Positions 44,535-53,648 of a stretch of DNA of 64,000 nt are shown one piece after another. The stretch is from contig NZ_JAHLPM010000001.1 of NCBI RefSeq assembly GCF_018917865.1, positions 430,700 through 494,699 of the forward strand, given 5' to 3'. The translations under genes were made by a program, and so were the position numbers. Under the pieces are notes generated by a model. It was not told where the DNA came from and made no database searches. It saw nothing but the letters and a program-made list of their open reading frames with translations. Positions within the stretch are counted from its first letter, which is position 1. The number at the start of each line of letters is the position of its first letter. This DNA comes from Tissierella simiarum (lineage in GTDB: Bacteria > Bacillota > Clostridia > Tissierellales > Tissierellaceae).

Positions 44535-45665
44535 AATTAAACCTGACATATTCGGATCAGTTGCAAAGTTTATAGTGTTATAAAGCACTAATACATCTGT
44601 AATATTATTTTCTTCTATATATTTTTCCATACTCATATTAAAATATCTTAAATCAATCATATGAACATTTTCAAAATCATTTGCTACGAAAGGTACAAAA
44701 CTGTGTGCAAATGAATCCTTAATCACTAGTAAGTTTTTACCGTTTTTATTTGAACTTTTTATTTTTACAAGAGGATTGTTTCCGTTTAAGAACATGGAAT
44801 ATTTATCCTTCTTATCTAAATAGCTTGTTTCATAAAGAGTATCAGTTATTTTTTCTCCCATATTATAATCAACTTCATAGCTTATTTTCTCTTTTGGGAT
44901 ATAAGTGTAAATTGTATCAGGTTTTGTAGTATAAAGATTGGATTTTGAATATAGTGTTCCAAAAAAGTTTTTACTCACTGGATTTATATTAAAATCCTTC
45001 TCTTTCAATCCATTTGCTCCCATAGCCTTACACCATTCTTGATAGGCTAGAAAAGCACCTTTTGTTGTATAATGATGATCTGTCTTATAATAAATATAGT
45101 TATCCTTATTTTGTTTAAAAATATCTCTTACATCAACGAATATACCTGATTCAAGTCTATTTTTAACAGTATCTATTAATTTATCTTGATCATATATTTG
45201 AGCAAAAGAAGGTAATTTATCTTTTAAAATATTACTTGCAGTTGGTATAAGCATAATTGAAAGATTCATATTGGAGTTCTTATTTGTAAACTCAATTAAT
45301 CTTTGAATATTACGCTCAAGATGTTCCTTGTCAATATCTTTATCTAAGTGTTTTTCAATTAAATATCCATCTTTAGCAAAAAACACAGAATTGTTTTCCT
45401 TTTTGAGCATTGCAATTTCAGATAAGGATTTTAATCCTACCCATTTATCACGATGTATAAAATGATCTATTATATATTCCTCAAAATTCTTTGAGTATTC
45501 TCCTGAAACAATAGTTTCCCACTCCAAGTTGGGTTTTTTGGCAAGATATCGGTTTTCATTTTCTGAAAAAGAAATATTAGGAGAAATTAAATTTGTAATT
45601 GACAATATAAAGATTATTAGAACGAAGCTAATTACTGTAATTTTATCACTTAATGATGTTTTCAT
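44529..45665 (-). CDS. DHHW family protein (AlgX/AlgJ-like, SGNH fold)
   Basis: 378 aa with one N-terminal membrane helix (about 10-30), the rest extracytoplasmic. The name-giving motif is YYKTDHHYTTKGAFLAY. LVIKDSFAHSFVPFVANDF supplies the SGNH-type nucleophile region (DSFAHS). These proteins work with MBOAT acyltransferases to acetylate an exported polymer; here the MBOAT gene (45700) is immediately upstream. The glycan being modified is unknown. Confidence 0.85.
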   Translation of the reverse strand: MKTSLSDKITVISFVLIIFILSITNLISPNISFSENENRYLAKKPNLEWETIVSGEYSKNFEEYIIDHFIHRDKWVGLKSLSEIAMLKKENNSVFFAKDGYLIEKHLDKDIDKEHLERNIQRLIEFTNKNSNMNLSIMLIPTASNILKDKLPSFAQIYDQDKLIDTVKNRLESGIFVDVRDIFKQNKDNYIYYKTDHHYTTKGAFLAYQEWCKAMGANGLKEKDFNINPVSKNFFGTLYSKSNLYTTKPDTIYTYIPKEKISYEVDYNMGEKITDTLYETSYLDKKDKYSMFLNGNNPLVKIKSSNKNGKNLLVIKDSFAHSFVPFVANDFENVHMIDLRYFNMSMEKYIEENNITDVLVLYNTINFATDPNMSGLIK

Positions 45666-45699
45666 GTTTGCCTACTCCCTAAAATTTATTCTATTATAG

Positions 45700-47121
45700 T
45701 TAAAATCTAAAATATAAAAATGGATTATAACTTGAGTCAACTAGATATGCTACCGAAAGAATAAATATTCCTATAAGGATAAAGTTTCTTACTATAGATA
45801 ATACTATTTGTTGATTTTCTAACCTTAACATTAGCCAATTACCAATCCTTTTTGGTATATCCGTACTTGCTGCTGCTAATATTATAATTAGAATTAAATT
45901 TGTATATAGAAAATATATGCCTTGTCCATCTATAAAACCTGATTTTGTTAGTCCAAACATGGATTTTAAATAGTCAGCTATCTGTACAGTATTATCAAAA
46001 GCAAAAATTACCCAGCTAAACAATGCTAATAAAATAGTATATATATGAGAAAAAATATTAGGAATTCTTTTTAAATACTTTAAAACAAATAACTTTTCAA
46101 TAATTAAAATAATACCAAAGTAAAGTCCCCATAAAACAAAATTCCAACTGGCACCATGCCATATACCAGTCAATAGCCAAACTATAAGTATGTTTCGTAT
46201 TTGCTTTATAAACCCCTTTCTATTACCACCTAGAGGAATATAGACATATTCCTTAAACCATGTACCCAATGATATATGCCAGCGTCTCCAGAATTCAGTA
46301 ATGCTTTTTGACATATAAGGATAATTAAAGTTTTCTAAAAAATCAAATCCAAACATATTTCCAAGTCCTATAGCCATATCGGAATACCCCGAGAAGTCAA
46401 AATAGATTTGAAATGCAAAGGCCATTATTCCAATCCATGCAGTTACGACAGATAGGTTTGCTGCCTTCATATCAGAAATCTGACTCCATAATAATCCAAT
46501 ATTATTAGCTAATAATACTTTTTTACCAAGTCCAATTATAAATCGGCGTATTCCATAAGAAAATTGTTTAATACTTTCCTTTCTATTAACTAACTGATCA
46601 GCTATTGTCTTATATTGGACAATAGGTCCAGCTATTAGCTGAGGAAACAATGCAACATAAGTCCCAAATGAGATTATATTCTTTTGCGCCTTAGCCTCAC
46701 CCCTATAGATATCAATTGTATACGACATGGTTTGAAATGTATAAAATGATATACCAATAGGTAGTGCAAGGTTAAGGAGAGGAATATTAAGCCCTAAAAG
46801 TAAATTAATATTACCTATTAAAAAATCAGAATACTTAAAAAATCCAAGTAACCCAAGATTAATGACCATAGCAGATAATAACACAAGTTTTGCTTTTTTG
46901 ATTTCACCAGACTCCTTCAATTTTTCCACTAACATACCATGTGTAAAGTCAACAAGAGTAGAAAATATCATCAACAAAACATATACTGGCTCACCCCATG
47001 CATAAAAGAAAATACTAAATATAAAAAGAATTAAGTTTCTATATTTAATAGGTGCAATGTAATAGGTCAATAAAATTATAGGAAAAAATATAAATAAAAA
47101 AAGCAAACTGCTAAATACCAT
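45700..47121 (-). CDS. MBOAT family O-acyltransferase (AlgI/DltB-like)
   Basis: 473 aa with about 11 membrane helices. The family landmarks are LPIGISFYTFQTMSYTIDIY, RFIIGLGKKVLLANN, DFSGYSDMAIGLGNMFGF and the catalytic-histidine motif TGIWHGASWNFVLWGLYFG. It moves acyl groups from the cytoplasm onto an outside acceptor, with the DHHW protein (44529) as partner. The ribosome site is GGGAGG. A hairpin terminator separates it from the DUF4358 gene upstream. Confidence 0.92.
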   Translation of the reverse strand: MVFSSLLFLFIFFPIILLTYYIAPIKYRNLILFIFSIFFYAWGEPVYVLLMIFSTLVDFTHGMLVEKLKESGEIKKAKLVLLSAMVINLGLLGFFKYSDFLIGNINLLLGLNIPLLNLALPIGISFYTFQTMSYTIDIYRGEAKAQKNIISFGTYVALFPQLIAGPIVQYKTIADQLVNRKESIKQFSYGIRRFIIGLGKKVLLANNIGLLWSQISDMKAANLSVVTAWIGIMAFAFQIYFDFSGYSDMAIGLGNMFGFDFLENFNYPYMSKSITEFWRRWHISLGTWFKEYVYIPLGGNRKGFIKQIRNILIVWLLTGIWHGASWNFVLWGLYFGIILIIEKLFVLKYLKRIPNIFSHIYTILLALFSWVIFAFDNTVQIADYLKSMFGLTKSGFIDGQGIYFLYTNLILIIILAAASTDIPKRIGNWLMLRLENQQIVLSIVRNFILIGIFILSVAYLVDSSYNPFLYFRF

Positions 47122-47146
47122 AGATCTTACCTCCCTCCTTCCAAAA

Positions 47147-47191
47147 ATATTTTTCCACCTATTAAGCCAAAGCTTATAAGTGGAAAAATAT
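47147..47191 (-). terminator. Hairpin terminator/attenuator between the DUF4358 and MBOAT genes
   Basis: ATATTTTTCCAC and GTGGAAAAATAT, 12-bp perfect arms with an inner TAAGC/GCTTA stem. TTTTTGG follows on the minus strand. It may be leaky, allowing some read-through into the MBOAT gene. Confidence 0.7.
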
Positions 47192-47197
47192 CAATTC

Positions 47198-47755
47198 TTA
47201 TTTACCTAAAATTTCATAAACTGCATCAACTGCTTTTTTAACTTCTGCTTCAGCAAAAGCTAATTGTTCAGCTTCATCTTTGCCATCTGTATTTATTTCT
47301 CCAAGTTGTAAAAAGAAAACATAATTATCAACCTTTAGTACAACGGATGATTTAATCTTTGGAATATTCATTGGATATTGCAATGTGTCTTCTTCTAACT
47401 CCTTTTTATATGTTTGAAGAGCTTTTTCAATTTCATCTGCTTGTCCTTCAACTGCTTCAACACCTATAAATACGTCGACGTTAGTACTCATCATTGGACC
47501 TTCAGCAATAATTTCTTTAACTATATCTTTTTTAATACCAAACTTTTCTTCTATTTGTATATCATCAAAAGGCATGGAAGGAATATAATTCTCACCATAT
47601 GCTGCTTTTACTGCTTCATGCACTTCTTTAAGTTTTCCACTTTCAACTGGTTTTGAGTTTGGATTAGAATTGCTTCCCGGGCTTGTACATCCTGTTAAAA
47701 GCACTATTGCAAACATTAGAATAACTGATTTAAATAAAGAAATTTTATTCTTCAA
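47198..47755 (-). CDS. DUF4358-type lipoprotein
   Basis: 185 aa with a lipoprotein signal (MKNKISLFK, hydrophobic core, LTGC with cysteine 23). The mature domain is short, with YGENYIPSMPFDDIQIEEKF and FIGVEAVEGQADEIEKAL, the pattern of the DUF4358 family often met beside MBOAT/DHHW genes in Clostridia. It lies just downstream of the putative anti-sigma factor (47769) and upstream of the MBOAT gene. Function unknown; probably an accessory of the acylation machinery outside the membrane. Confidence 0.75.
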   Translation of the reverse strand: MKNKISLFKSVILMFAIVLLTGCTSPGSNSNPNSKPVESGKLKEVHEAVKAAYGENYIPSMPFDDIQIEEKFGIKKDIVKEIIAEGPMMSTNVDVFIGVEAVEGQADEIEKALQTYKKELEEDTLQYPMNIPKIKSSVVLKVDNYVFFLQLGEINTDGKDEAEQLAFAEAEVKKAVDAVYEILGK

Positions 47756-47768
47756 TTTTCATTTCCCC

Positions 47769-48404
47769 TTATTTAATTTTTTGTTTTAACTTACTGATAA
47801 AAAGTTCCTCACCATCAGGTGAGATATACACCCTATCTCCATTAGATTTAGAAAGGTATGTGTATTTTGAAAAAGTCGAAAAGGTAAGTTCATATGTGCT
47901 ATTGTCAATTTTCTTTAAAAATAAAAGAGTATCCTCCTTTTCTTTAAAGTTAGCTTCATATTCCACATAAGTTTTAGATTTTTTATCAAAGCCACCTCTA
48001 ATTTTTAAGATTATATGATCTTTATTATCTTGACCTTTAAAAGTTTCAATCTGCTTTATTTCTATTTTTGTAAAAAGCAAATCATTATCTTCATATTCAC
48101 TTTTAAAAATATCAGTAATTTTGCCCCTTACTATAAGGTCAGATTGCTGGATCATACTATCTAAATCAGAACTAATACTGAATCCCCTAGCAATTGGGGT
48201 TTTATTAGTATATCCCTTAGGAATTTCTGTTGATTTATTAAATGATGAAAATATAATAAGTGGTGAAACTATTAAAATCAATGCTACTACCATTGCGGGT
48301 TTAAAATAATAATTAATTATCATATTATTTTTATGTTTTTGTATTATATCAATCTTTTTAGCTTTATTATAAATTCCATCAATAAATTCCCTATCACTTT
48401 TCAT
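47769..48404 (-). CDS. Putative membrane anti-sigma factor
   Basis: 211 aa. A short cytoplasmic N-terminus (SDREFIDGIYNKAKKIDIIQ) precedes one membrane helix (about 36-52). The extracytoplasmic domain (60-211) is beta-rich and contains SDLIVRGKITDIF. The start overlaps the ECF sigma gene by 11 bases, the standard sigma/anti-sigma arrangement. No zinc HxxxCxxC motif is present, so it is not a ZAS-type factor. The role is inferred from topology and overlap. Confidence 0.65.
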   Translation of the reverse strand: MKSDREFIDGIYNKAKKIDIIQKHKNNMIINYYFKPAMVVALILIVSPLIIFSSFNKSTEIPKGYTNKTPIARGFSISSDLDSMIQQSDLIVRGKITDIFKSEYEDNDLLFTKIEIKQIETFKGQDNKDHIILKIRGGFDKKSKTYVEYEANFKEKEDTLLFLKKIDNSTYELTFSTFSKYTYLSKSNGDRVYISPDGEELFISKLKQKIK

Positions 48405-48942
48405 ACACGTATCCTTCCTTTTCTAATAGTGATTTTAATGATTTTCTTGCACGAAATATGAGGATTCTAAATTGAGGTAGACTTTTTCCTAAAATTTTTG
48501 CAGCTTCAGAGTAGGAAAACTCCTGAAAATCAATTAAAAATAATGCTGCTTGATAATCTTTTTTCAGCCTTTTAATTGCCTCATTAACAATTCTTTTCTC
48601 TTCATTTTGGATTATCTTTTTTTCTAGCTCATTTTCTTGCAATTCTAGATCTTCATAACCTTCAATAGATACTGTCTTACTATTTTTTCTAATGTAATCA
48701 ATTGCTTTATTTTTTGCTATTGTATAAATAAAAGTTTTTATATTAAATTTAAAATTAAATTTATCTTTGTATACATAAATATATACAAATGCATCCTGAG
48801 CAATGTCCTCAGCAATATATAGATCATTTACATATCTTTGCAAGAAATAGATTAGATTGTCCTTATGCCTTAGAACCAGTTCTTCAAATGATAAGATATT
48901 ACCACTTAAGAACTGTTTATAAAGGTCGTTATCTGAGATCAT
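48394..48942 (-). CDS. ECF-type RNA polymerase sigma factor
   Basis: 182 aa. Region 2 (about 18-85) includes YFLQRYVNDLYIAEDIAQDA and TIAKNKAIDYIRKN. Region 4 (about 125-175) includes LIDFQEFSYSEAAKILGKSL with the -35-recognising helix. No extra domains. It is co-transcribed with the membrane protein that overlaps its end, and possibly with DUF4358, so the envelope-acylation genes are candidate targets. Its own promoter region shows no clear motif I could identify. Confidence 0.9.
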   Translation of the reverse strand: MISDNDLYKQFLSGNILSFEELVLRHKDNLIYFLQRYVNDLYIAEDIAQDAFVYIYVYKDKFNFKFNIKTFIYTIAKNKAIDYIRKNSKTVSIEGYEDLELQENELEKKIIQNEEKRIVNEAIKRLKKDYQAALFLIDFQEFSYSEAAKILGKSLPQFRILIFRARKSLKSLLEKEGYVYEK

Positions 48943-49110
48943 TAGTTTTCCTCCTCATCCTCTACTTATTATTCGTATGAAATTTAAAATAATTACACCT
49001 ATTATGTTAATAATTTTATTTTTTAGTCTTTTAGAACTTTTAAATTAGAAAATAAAACTATAGTAAGAAATAAACATTTATAATTTCCTATTTTTCAAAT
49101 TTATAAATTA

Positions 49111-49152
49111 AAAATCCTTTCTAATTGGTTATTACCAAGCAGAAAGGATTTT
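49111..49152 (-). terminator. Terminator overlapping the 3' end of the Mrr-like gene
   Basis: AAAATCCTTTCT and AGAAAGGATTTT arms; the inner part is TTGGTTATTACCAA. The right arm lies inside the coding sequence. It is one of three hairpins in 6 kb sharing this core. Confidence 0.75.
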
Positions 49153-49983
49153 ATTATCTTCTTCTAACTCTCTATAGAAAAAGATGTTTTCTAATTTATG
49201 AGTCCAATAATTACCTAAATGTAAATTAAGAAGTTTAGTTAAATCTTCTATATCTAATAATTCTAGATATCCATATTCCTTAGGCAACTCTTTTGTTTCA
49301 TTTGAAAAATTAGAAGATGTTATGAAAACTACTTTAGTCTCTTCGTTCAGTTGGAATTCCTCTATGGTTTCTCTTATATGTCTTGATGTTATATTACATT
49401 CATTGCCTTTACAGCGTATTAACAGTTTCTCTCTCTTACCGCCTTCAGCTCTCATAGCAATAATGTCTACTCCCCCATCAGAAGTTTCTGAAATTATCTC
49501 CGTATAATATCCCATTTGTGTATAAATTTCTGCAACGAGCCATGCCAATTTATTGCAATTAAGGTCTCGTATTTCTTGTATGTCCTCTTTATGTTCCATA
49601 AATTTAGCACAAATTAAAATCATAGTTTCTTCAATACCATATATGAATGTTTGAGAAATAGAACCCATATGTACTATAAAATAAGATTTTAATGCTTCCA
49701 TAGCTCTAATAGGATAATATGGCAATAAATTAAGTATCCAAGTAATACCTTCTAATTGATATTCTCTATCCAAATCTAAAAAATCTGAATAGGTAAGAAA
49801 ATGTCTGATTATATTTTTTACTTCTTCATCACTTCGTTTATCTATAGTACTTAAATATTCTTCTAACATATCTTCTGTTGGAAAATAATTATTAGGAAAA
49901 ACCTTATCTTTATTATCATTAAGTAGACATAACCACTCTTCTAAACTTAATTGAGTTCCATCAATAAATTCATTAGTTTTCAA
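49132..49983 (-). CDS. Mrr-like restriction endonuclease family protein
   Basis: 283 aa. Residues 1-140 are helical and unassigned. Residues 143-235 form a PD-(D/E)XK core: KLAWLVAEIYTQMGYYTEII, SDGGVDIIAMRAE with D173, and LIRCKG with K192 (usually QxK; here R-C-K), then ITSRHIRETIEEF and VVFITSSNFS. The family cuts DNA, often modified DNA. No methyltransferase or specificity subunit is nearby, so it is a solitary, possibly type IV, enzyme or a repair nuclease. Confidence 0.78.
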   Translation of the reverse strand: MKTNEFIDGTQLSLEEWLCLLNDNKDKVFPNNYFPTEDMLEEYLSTIDKRSDEEVKNIIRHFLTYSDFLDLDREYQLEGITWILNLLPYYPIRAMEALKSYFIVHMGSISQTFIYGIEETMILICAKFMEHKEDIQEIRDLNCNKLAWLVAEIYTQMGYYTEIISETSDGGVDIIAMRAEGGKREKLLIRCKGNECNITSRHIRETIEEFQLNEETKVVFITSSNFSNETKELPKEYGYLELLDIEDLTKLLNLHLGNYWTHKLENIFFYRELEEDNKILSAW

Positions 49984-50435
49984 TCTCTCATCTCTCCTAA
50001 TCTAAGCTTCTTAGAATTATCGCCAATATAGACAATTTATAAGCATATAAAAAGTTAAATGATAATAAGACAATATTTTATCCTCTACTTTTCTTATATA
50101 AAAATCCTATAAAATTATATTTATATTTAAAAAAATACCAAATTCTTTTTTATTATCTATTAGATTTAAATCTACGTCTGCTCATTTTTTATCAACCTCG
50201 ACATTAAAATCATTTAGAAATGTTTACTTGAGTTGACAATTTGTAGGGACAAAAAATATATATTCTCATATTATATACTGAAAAAGAAGTATCAAATATA
50301 TCATTATAATTTCACTCATTCTTAAAACTAGTTTTTTAGTTAAGAGAACTTTAAAAAATCCATTTTCCAATAGATTGTTTAATATTAGTATATCTTAAAA
50401 CATTGACTTAAAAGTAAAGGCGAGGTGTTTAATAC
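49984..50435 (+). promoter_or_regulatory. Gap upstream of the collagen-like gene with candidate promoters
   Basis: No gene seen in these 452 bp. TTGACA (50233-50238) with TATATA 18 bp downstream could be a vegetative promoter. CATATTATA (50267-50275) matches the CATAnnnTA -10 of mother-cell sigma-K, with ACA about 16 bp upstream. GAGGTG lies before the ATG at 50436. The sporulation promoter would fit the product but is unproven. Confidence 0.35.
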
Positions 50436-51128
50436 ATGAATAATGAATATAACTATTATCTCTATTCAAATAGCTATCATATGAGAAATTCTTCTTGTCA
50501 TTGTAGAAAAAATCATGAAAAATTTTGCTGGGTTACTGTACCATATTGTAAACCTATAGTCTCAAAATGTGTAACTTGTCCTACTGGCCCTACAGGTCCT
50601 GCTGGTCCTACTGGTCCTCAGGGTCCTAGAGGTGTTACTGGTGCAACAGGCGCTACTGGCCCTCAAGGTCCTCAAGGTATTCAAGGCCCTACCGGTCCTA
50701 CTGGTCCTACTGGTCCTTCTCCAACTGAAACTCATGGTTTTGCAGCAAATACAACAGGATCGGCTATTTCGGTAGTATTTGGTGGTACTACTATTCCACT
50801 TCCTAATTCTCAAATTTTATCACCAGATATTGTGGCAAATGAAAGTAATACAGAATTTACCGTAAATACAGCTGGTTTATATTATATTTCTTATAATATT
50901 CATTTAACAACGGGACTACTAGTAGGTTCTAGAATTTCAATAAATAATTCTCCATTCGCTCCTTCTGTAATCAGCCCAATTGAAACAGCACTAACAAGCT
51001 TTAATTCAGATTTCATGATAAACTTATCTGCTGGTTCAGTTATTAAACTTGAATTATTTGGAACACTTGCTGTAGCAACTCTTCAATCAGGTTCAGGCGC
51101 TACCCTAAGCATTACATGTATAAGCTAG
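50436..51128 (+). CDS. Collagen-like spore surface protein (BclA-like)
   Basis: 230 aa in three parts. Residues 1-50 are a Tyr/Asn-rich N-terminus with six cysteines (21, 23, 31, 38, 45, 48). Residues 51-95 hold fifteen uninterrupted Gly-X-Y triplets, mainly GPT and GPQ. Residues 101-230 are a hydrophobic beta domain ([38 protein letters not shown]) like the C1q/TNF-like trimerising head of exosporium BclA. No signal peptide, as expected for a spore-coat protein made in the mother cell. The collagen tract is much shorter than in BclA. Monocistronic. Confidence 0.87.
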   Translation: MNNEYNYYLYSNSYHMRNSSCHCRKNHEKFCWVTVPYCKPIVSKCVTCPTGPTGPAGPTGPQGPRGVTGATGATGPQGPQGIQGPTGPTGPTGPSPTETHGFAANTTGSAISVVFGGTTIPLPNSQILSPDIVANESNTEFTVNTAGLYYISYNIHLTTGLLVGSRISINNSPFAPSVISPIETALTSFNSDFMINLSAGSVIKLELFGTLAVATLQSGSGATLSITCIS

Positions 51129-51142
51129 TTAAACAAATATGT

Positions 51143-51171
51143 AACGGCAAAGTTATTTTTACTTTGCCGTT
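51143..51171 (+). terminator. Terminator of the collagen-like gene
   Basis: AACGGCAAAGT and ACTTTGCCGTT, 11-bp perfect arms, loop TATTTTT-like. Confidence 0.75.
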
Positions 51172-51291
51172 ATACTCTTTATATAAATTATAGAAATTAT
51201 GGTTAAAAAAATATATTGACTTTAGATAATATCTTAAACTATAATCTTAATAGTTAGATTATTGTAATAATTGCAAGAAGGAGGGATTTTT

Positions 51292-52704
51292 TTGTCAAAT
51301 TTATTAAACAATTTAGTAGGATCTATAAACGATTTTCTATGGTCTTATATATTAATCGGAATGTTAATTTTACTAGGGATTTATTTTTCTATTAAGACTA
51401 ACTTTGTTCAATTTAGATACTTTAGAGAGATGTTTAAACTATTAGGGGAACAAACAAATACCAAAGATAATAAACAGGGAGTGTCTTCTTTTCAGGCATT
51501 TTGTATTAGTGCTGCATCAAGAATAGGTACAGGAAATTTGGCGGGAGTTGCTTTAGCTATTGCAATCGGTGGTCCTGGTGCTGTATTTTGGATGTGGCTT
51601 ATTGCATTGATTGGAAGTAGCTCAAGTTTTATAGAAAGTACTTTGGGACAAATATACAAGGTAAAAGATGGAGATACTTTTAGAGGTGGACCAGCATATT
51701 ATATTGAAAAAGCTTTAGGTAAACGGTGGTTAGGAATAATTTTTTCCATACTAATAACAATTACATTTGGTCTTGTTTTTAATTCTGTACAATCGAATAC
51801 TATAGCAAGTGCTTTTGAGCAGGCTTTTGGGTTTAATACAGCAATAACAGGAGTTATTTTAGTAGTTCTTTCTGGTTATATTATTTTTGGCGGCGTACAA
51901 AGAATTGCTAATGCATCTTCAGTAATTGTTCCTATTATGGCTTTAATATATGTATCACTTAGTATATTTATAATGATTAAAAATATAACCTTGATACCAG
52001 GAATGATAAAAATCATATTTACAAATGCTTTTGGTATAAAACAAGCTGTTGGGGGATCATTAAGTTTAGTTATGATACAAGGTATTAAAAGAGGACTCTT
52101 TTCTAATGAAGCTGGTATGGGAAGTGTACCAAATGCAGCAGCTGCTGCAGATACAAGTCATCCAGTAAAACAAGGTTTAATCCAAACCCTTGGAGTTTTC
52201 ACTGATACCATTCTAATATGCAGTGCTACAGCTTTTATAATACTTTTATCTGGAGTTTACAATAATCCAGGAGATTTAACAGGAATACAGCTAACACAAG
52301 CTGCTGTATCTTATCAAGTTGGTTCTTGGGGAAATTCCTTTGTTGCTGTTTGTATTTTTCTATTTGCCTTTAGCTCTATTATAGGTAATTACTACTATGG
52401 TGAAACAAATCTTGAGTTTATAAAATCAAGTAAATCAGCTCTTTTTATTTATAGGATTTTTGCTTTATGTATGGTTATGCTAGGATCAATGGCTAAACTC
52501 TCAACCGTTTGGGATATGGCTGATTTATTTATGGGACTTATGGCTGTAATAAATTTAATTGTAATTGCTAGATTAAGCCCTATAGCCTATGAAGCACTGA
52601 AAGATTATACAAGACAGAGAAAAGAAGGAAAAAACCCTGTTTTCAAAGCGAGCTCTAATCCTAAGTTAAACAACTTAGAATATTGGAATAATGAAGAATC
52701 CTAA
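51292..52704 (+). CDS. Sodium:alanine/glycine symporter (AGCS family)
   Basis: 470 aa with about 11 membrane helices. AGAAGGAGGG precedes the TTG at 51292, which is preferred over the in-frame TTG at 51271 inside the leader. Family landmarks are FQAFCISAASRIGTGNLAGV, GPGAVFWMWLIALIGSSSSF, GGPAYYIEKALGKRWLG and GLFSNEAGMGSVPNAAAAAD. It imports small neutral amino acids with Na+. Monocistronic. No glycine riboswitch is apparent upstream. Confidence 0.92.
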   Translation: MSNLLNNLVGSINDFLWSYILIGMLILLGIYFSIKTNFVQFRYFREMFKLLGEQTNTKDNKQGVSSFQAFCISAASRIGTGNLAGVALAIAIGGPGAVFWMWLIALIGSSSSFIESTLGQIYKVKDGDTFRGGPAYYIEKALGKRWLGIIFSILITITFGLVFNSVQSNTIASAFEQAFGFNTAITGVILVVLSGYIIFGGVQRIANASSVIVPIMALIYVSLSIFIMIKNITLIPGMIKIIFTNAFGIKQAVGGSLSLVMIQGIKRGLFSNEAGMGSVPNAAAAADTSHPVKQGLIQTLGVFTDTILICSATAFIILLSGVYNNPGDLTGIQLTQAAVSYQVGSWGNSFVAVCIFLFAFSSIIGNYYYGETNLEFIKSSKSALFIYRIFALCMVMLGSMAKLSTVWDMADLFMGLMAVINLIVIARLSPIAYEALKDYTRQRKEGKNPVFKASSNPKLNNLEYWNNEES

Positions 52705-52748
52705 AAAAGCTTTTCTAATTGGTTATTGCCAATTAGAAAAGCTTTTTT
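52703..52748. terminator. Terminator after the AGCS symporter
   Basis: A 20-bp arm running AAAAAAGCTTTTCTAATTGG and its complement, loop TTATTG, begins at the stop codon. It shares the TTGGTTATTGCCAA core with hairpins at 49111 and 55024. Confidence 0.85.
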
Positions 52749-52837
52749 AAATTATTTAAGCTTAATTATATTTTCATCTTTCTTTTATTGCAGCAACGCT
52801 AGAATGTTGACGCTGCTATTCTTCTGCCCATTTTTCT

Positions 52838-53638
52838 TTAATGTCTATTATCTTCATAAAAAGTGGTTCCTGATTCAGACTCTCCATTTAATTTTTCAAT
52901 TATATTTTCTTTTTTCCCATTGGATATTATCAACGGTATTCCATAGCCATTAACAATTTTTGCTGCTTTTATTTTAGTTTGTATTCCACCAGTACCAAAG
53001 GAGCTAGTTTTTCCTATAGATATATTTTTCTCCAGCTCTTCAATATTGTTCACCCATTTTATTAAAGTAGCATCCTTATTCTCTTTAGGACTCTTATCAT
53101 ATATTCCATCAATATCACTAAGGATAAAGAGTAAATCCGCATTCCATAATACAGTTGTATAAGCTGCCAAAACATCATTATCCCCTATTTTTATTTCGTC
53201 TACACATACAGTATCATTTTCATTTATTACTGGTACAACACCTTCATCAATCAATGTAAATAAAGTATTTCTAATGTTTAAGGTTCTAGCTTTATCTTCA
53301 AAATCCTGTCTTGTTAATAATATTTGTGCAACATGAAGATCGTAATTATTGAAGGTTTTCCTGTAAGAATCCATTAGTTCTACTTGTCCTATGGCACACA
53401 ATGCCTGCTTATAATGTATATCCTCTTTCCTTGACCATTTTCCTAAAGTTCCTACTCCAGAAATTCTAGCTCCCGAAGAAACTATAATTACCCTCTTTCC
53501 CATATCCATTAAAGTTTTCACCTGTTTAGCTAGATTATCTAAAAATTCTTTATTTATTGTTCCATCCTCACTAGTTATAGTACTACTTCCTATTTTTATC
53601 ACTATTTTATTGCTATCCTTTATTGAATTATTGTCCAT
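52838..53638 (-). CDS. proB: Glutamate 5-kinase, short form
   Basis: 266 aa from ATG 53638; ATG 53647 directly abuts the AAGGTAGG site and is less likely. First step of proline synthesis: ATP-dependent phosphorylation of glutamate. The amino-acid-kinase fold is shown by KIGSSTIT, VIIVSSGARISGVG, PVINENDTVCVDEIKIGDND, LLFILSDIDGIYDKSP and GTGGIQTKIKAAKI. The C-terminal PUA domain of E. coli ProB is absent. It follows proA, the reverse of the usual proBA order. No proC here. Confidence 0.93.
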   Translation of the reverse strand: MDNNSIKDSNKIVIKIGSSTITSEDGTINKEFLDNLAKQVKTLMDMGKRVIIVSSGARISGVGTLGKWSRKEDIHYKQALCAIGQVELMDSYRKTFNNYDLHVAQILLTRQDFEDKARTLNIRNTLFTLIDEGVVPVINENDTVCVDEIKIGDNDVLAAYTTVLWNADLLFILSDIDGIYDKSPKENKDATLIKWVNNIEELEKNISIGKTSSFGTGGIQTKIKAAKIVNGYGIPLIISNGKKENIIEKLNGESESGTTFYEDNRH

Positions 53639-53648
53639 TATGCCCATC

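Noticed and set aside
50600..50730. Repeat array in the collagen-like gene considered as CRISPR-like
   Set aside because: The 9-base periodicity encodes Gly-X-Y triplets in frame; there are no spacers.
50562..50813. Opposite-strand open frame of Ser/Arg/Thr repeats
   Set aside because: It is the antisense of the collagen GPT/GPQ repeats, with no ribosome site.
51180..51291. Glycine or amino-acid riboswitch before the AGCS symporter
   Set aside because: The leader is short and AT-rich, with no paired elements matching a known class.
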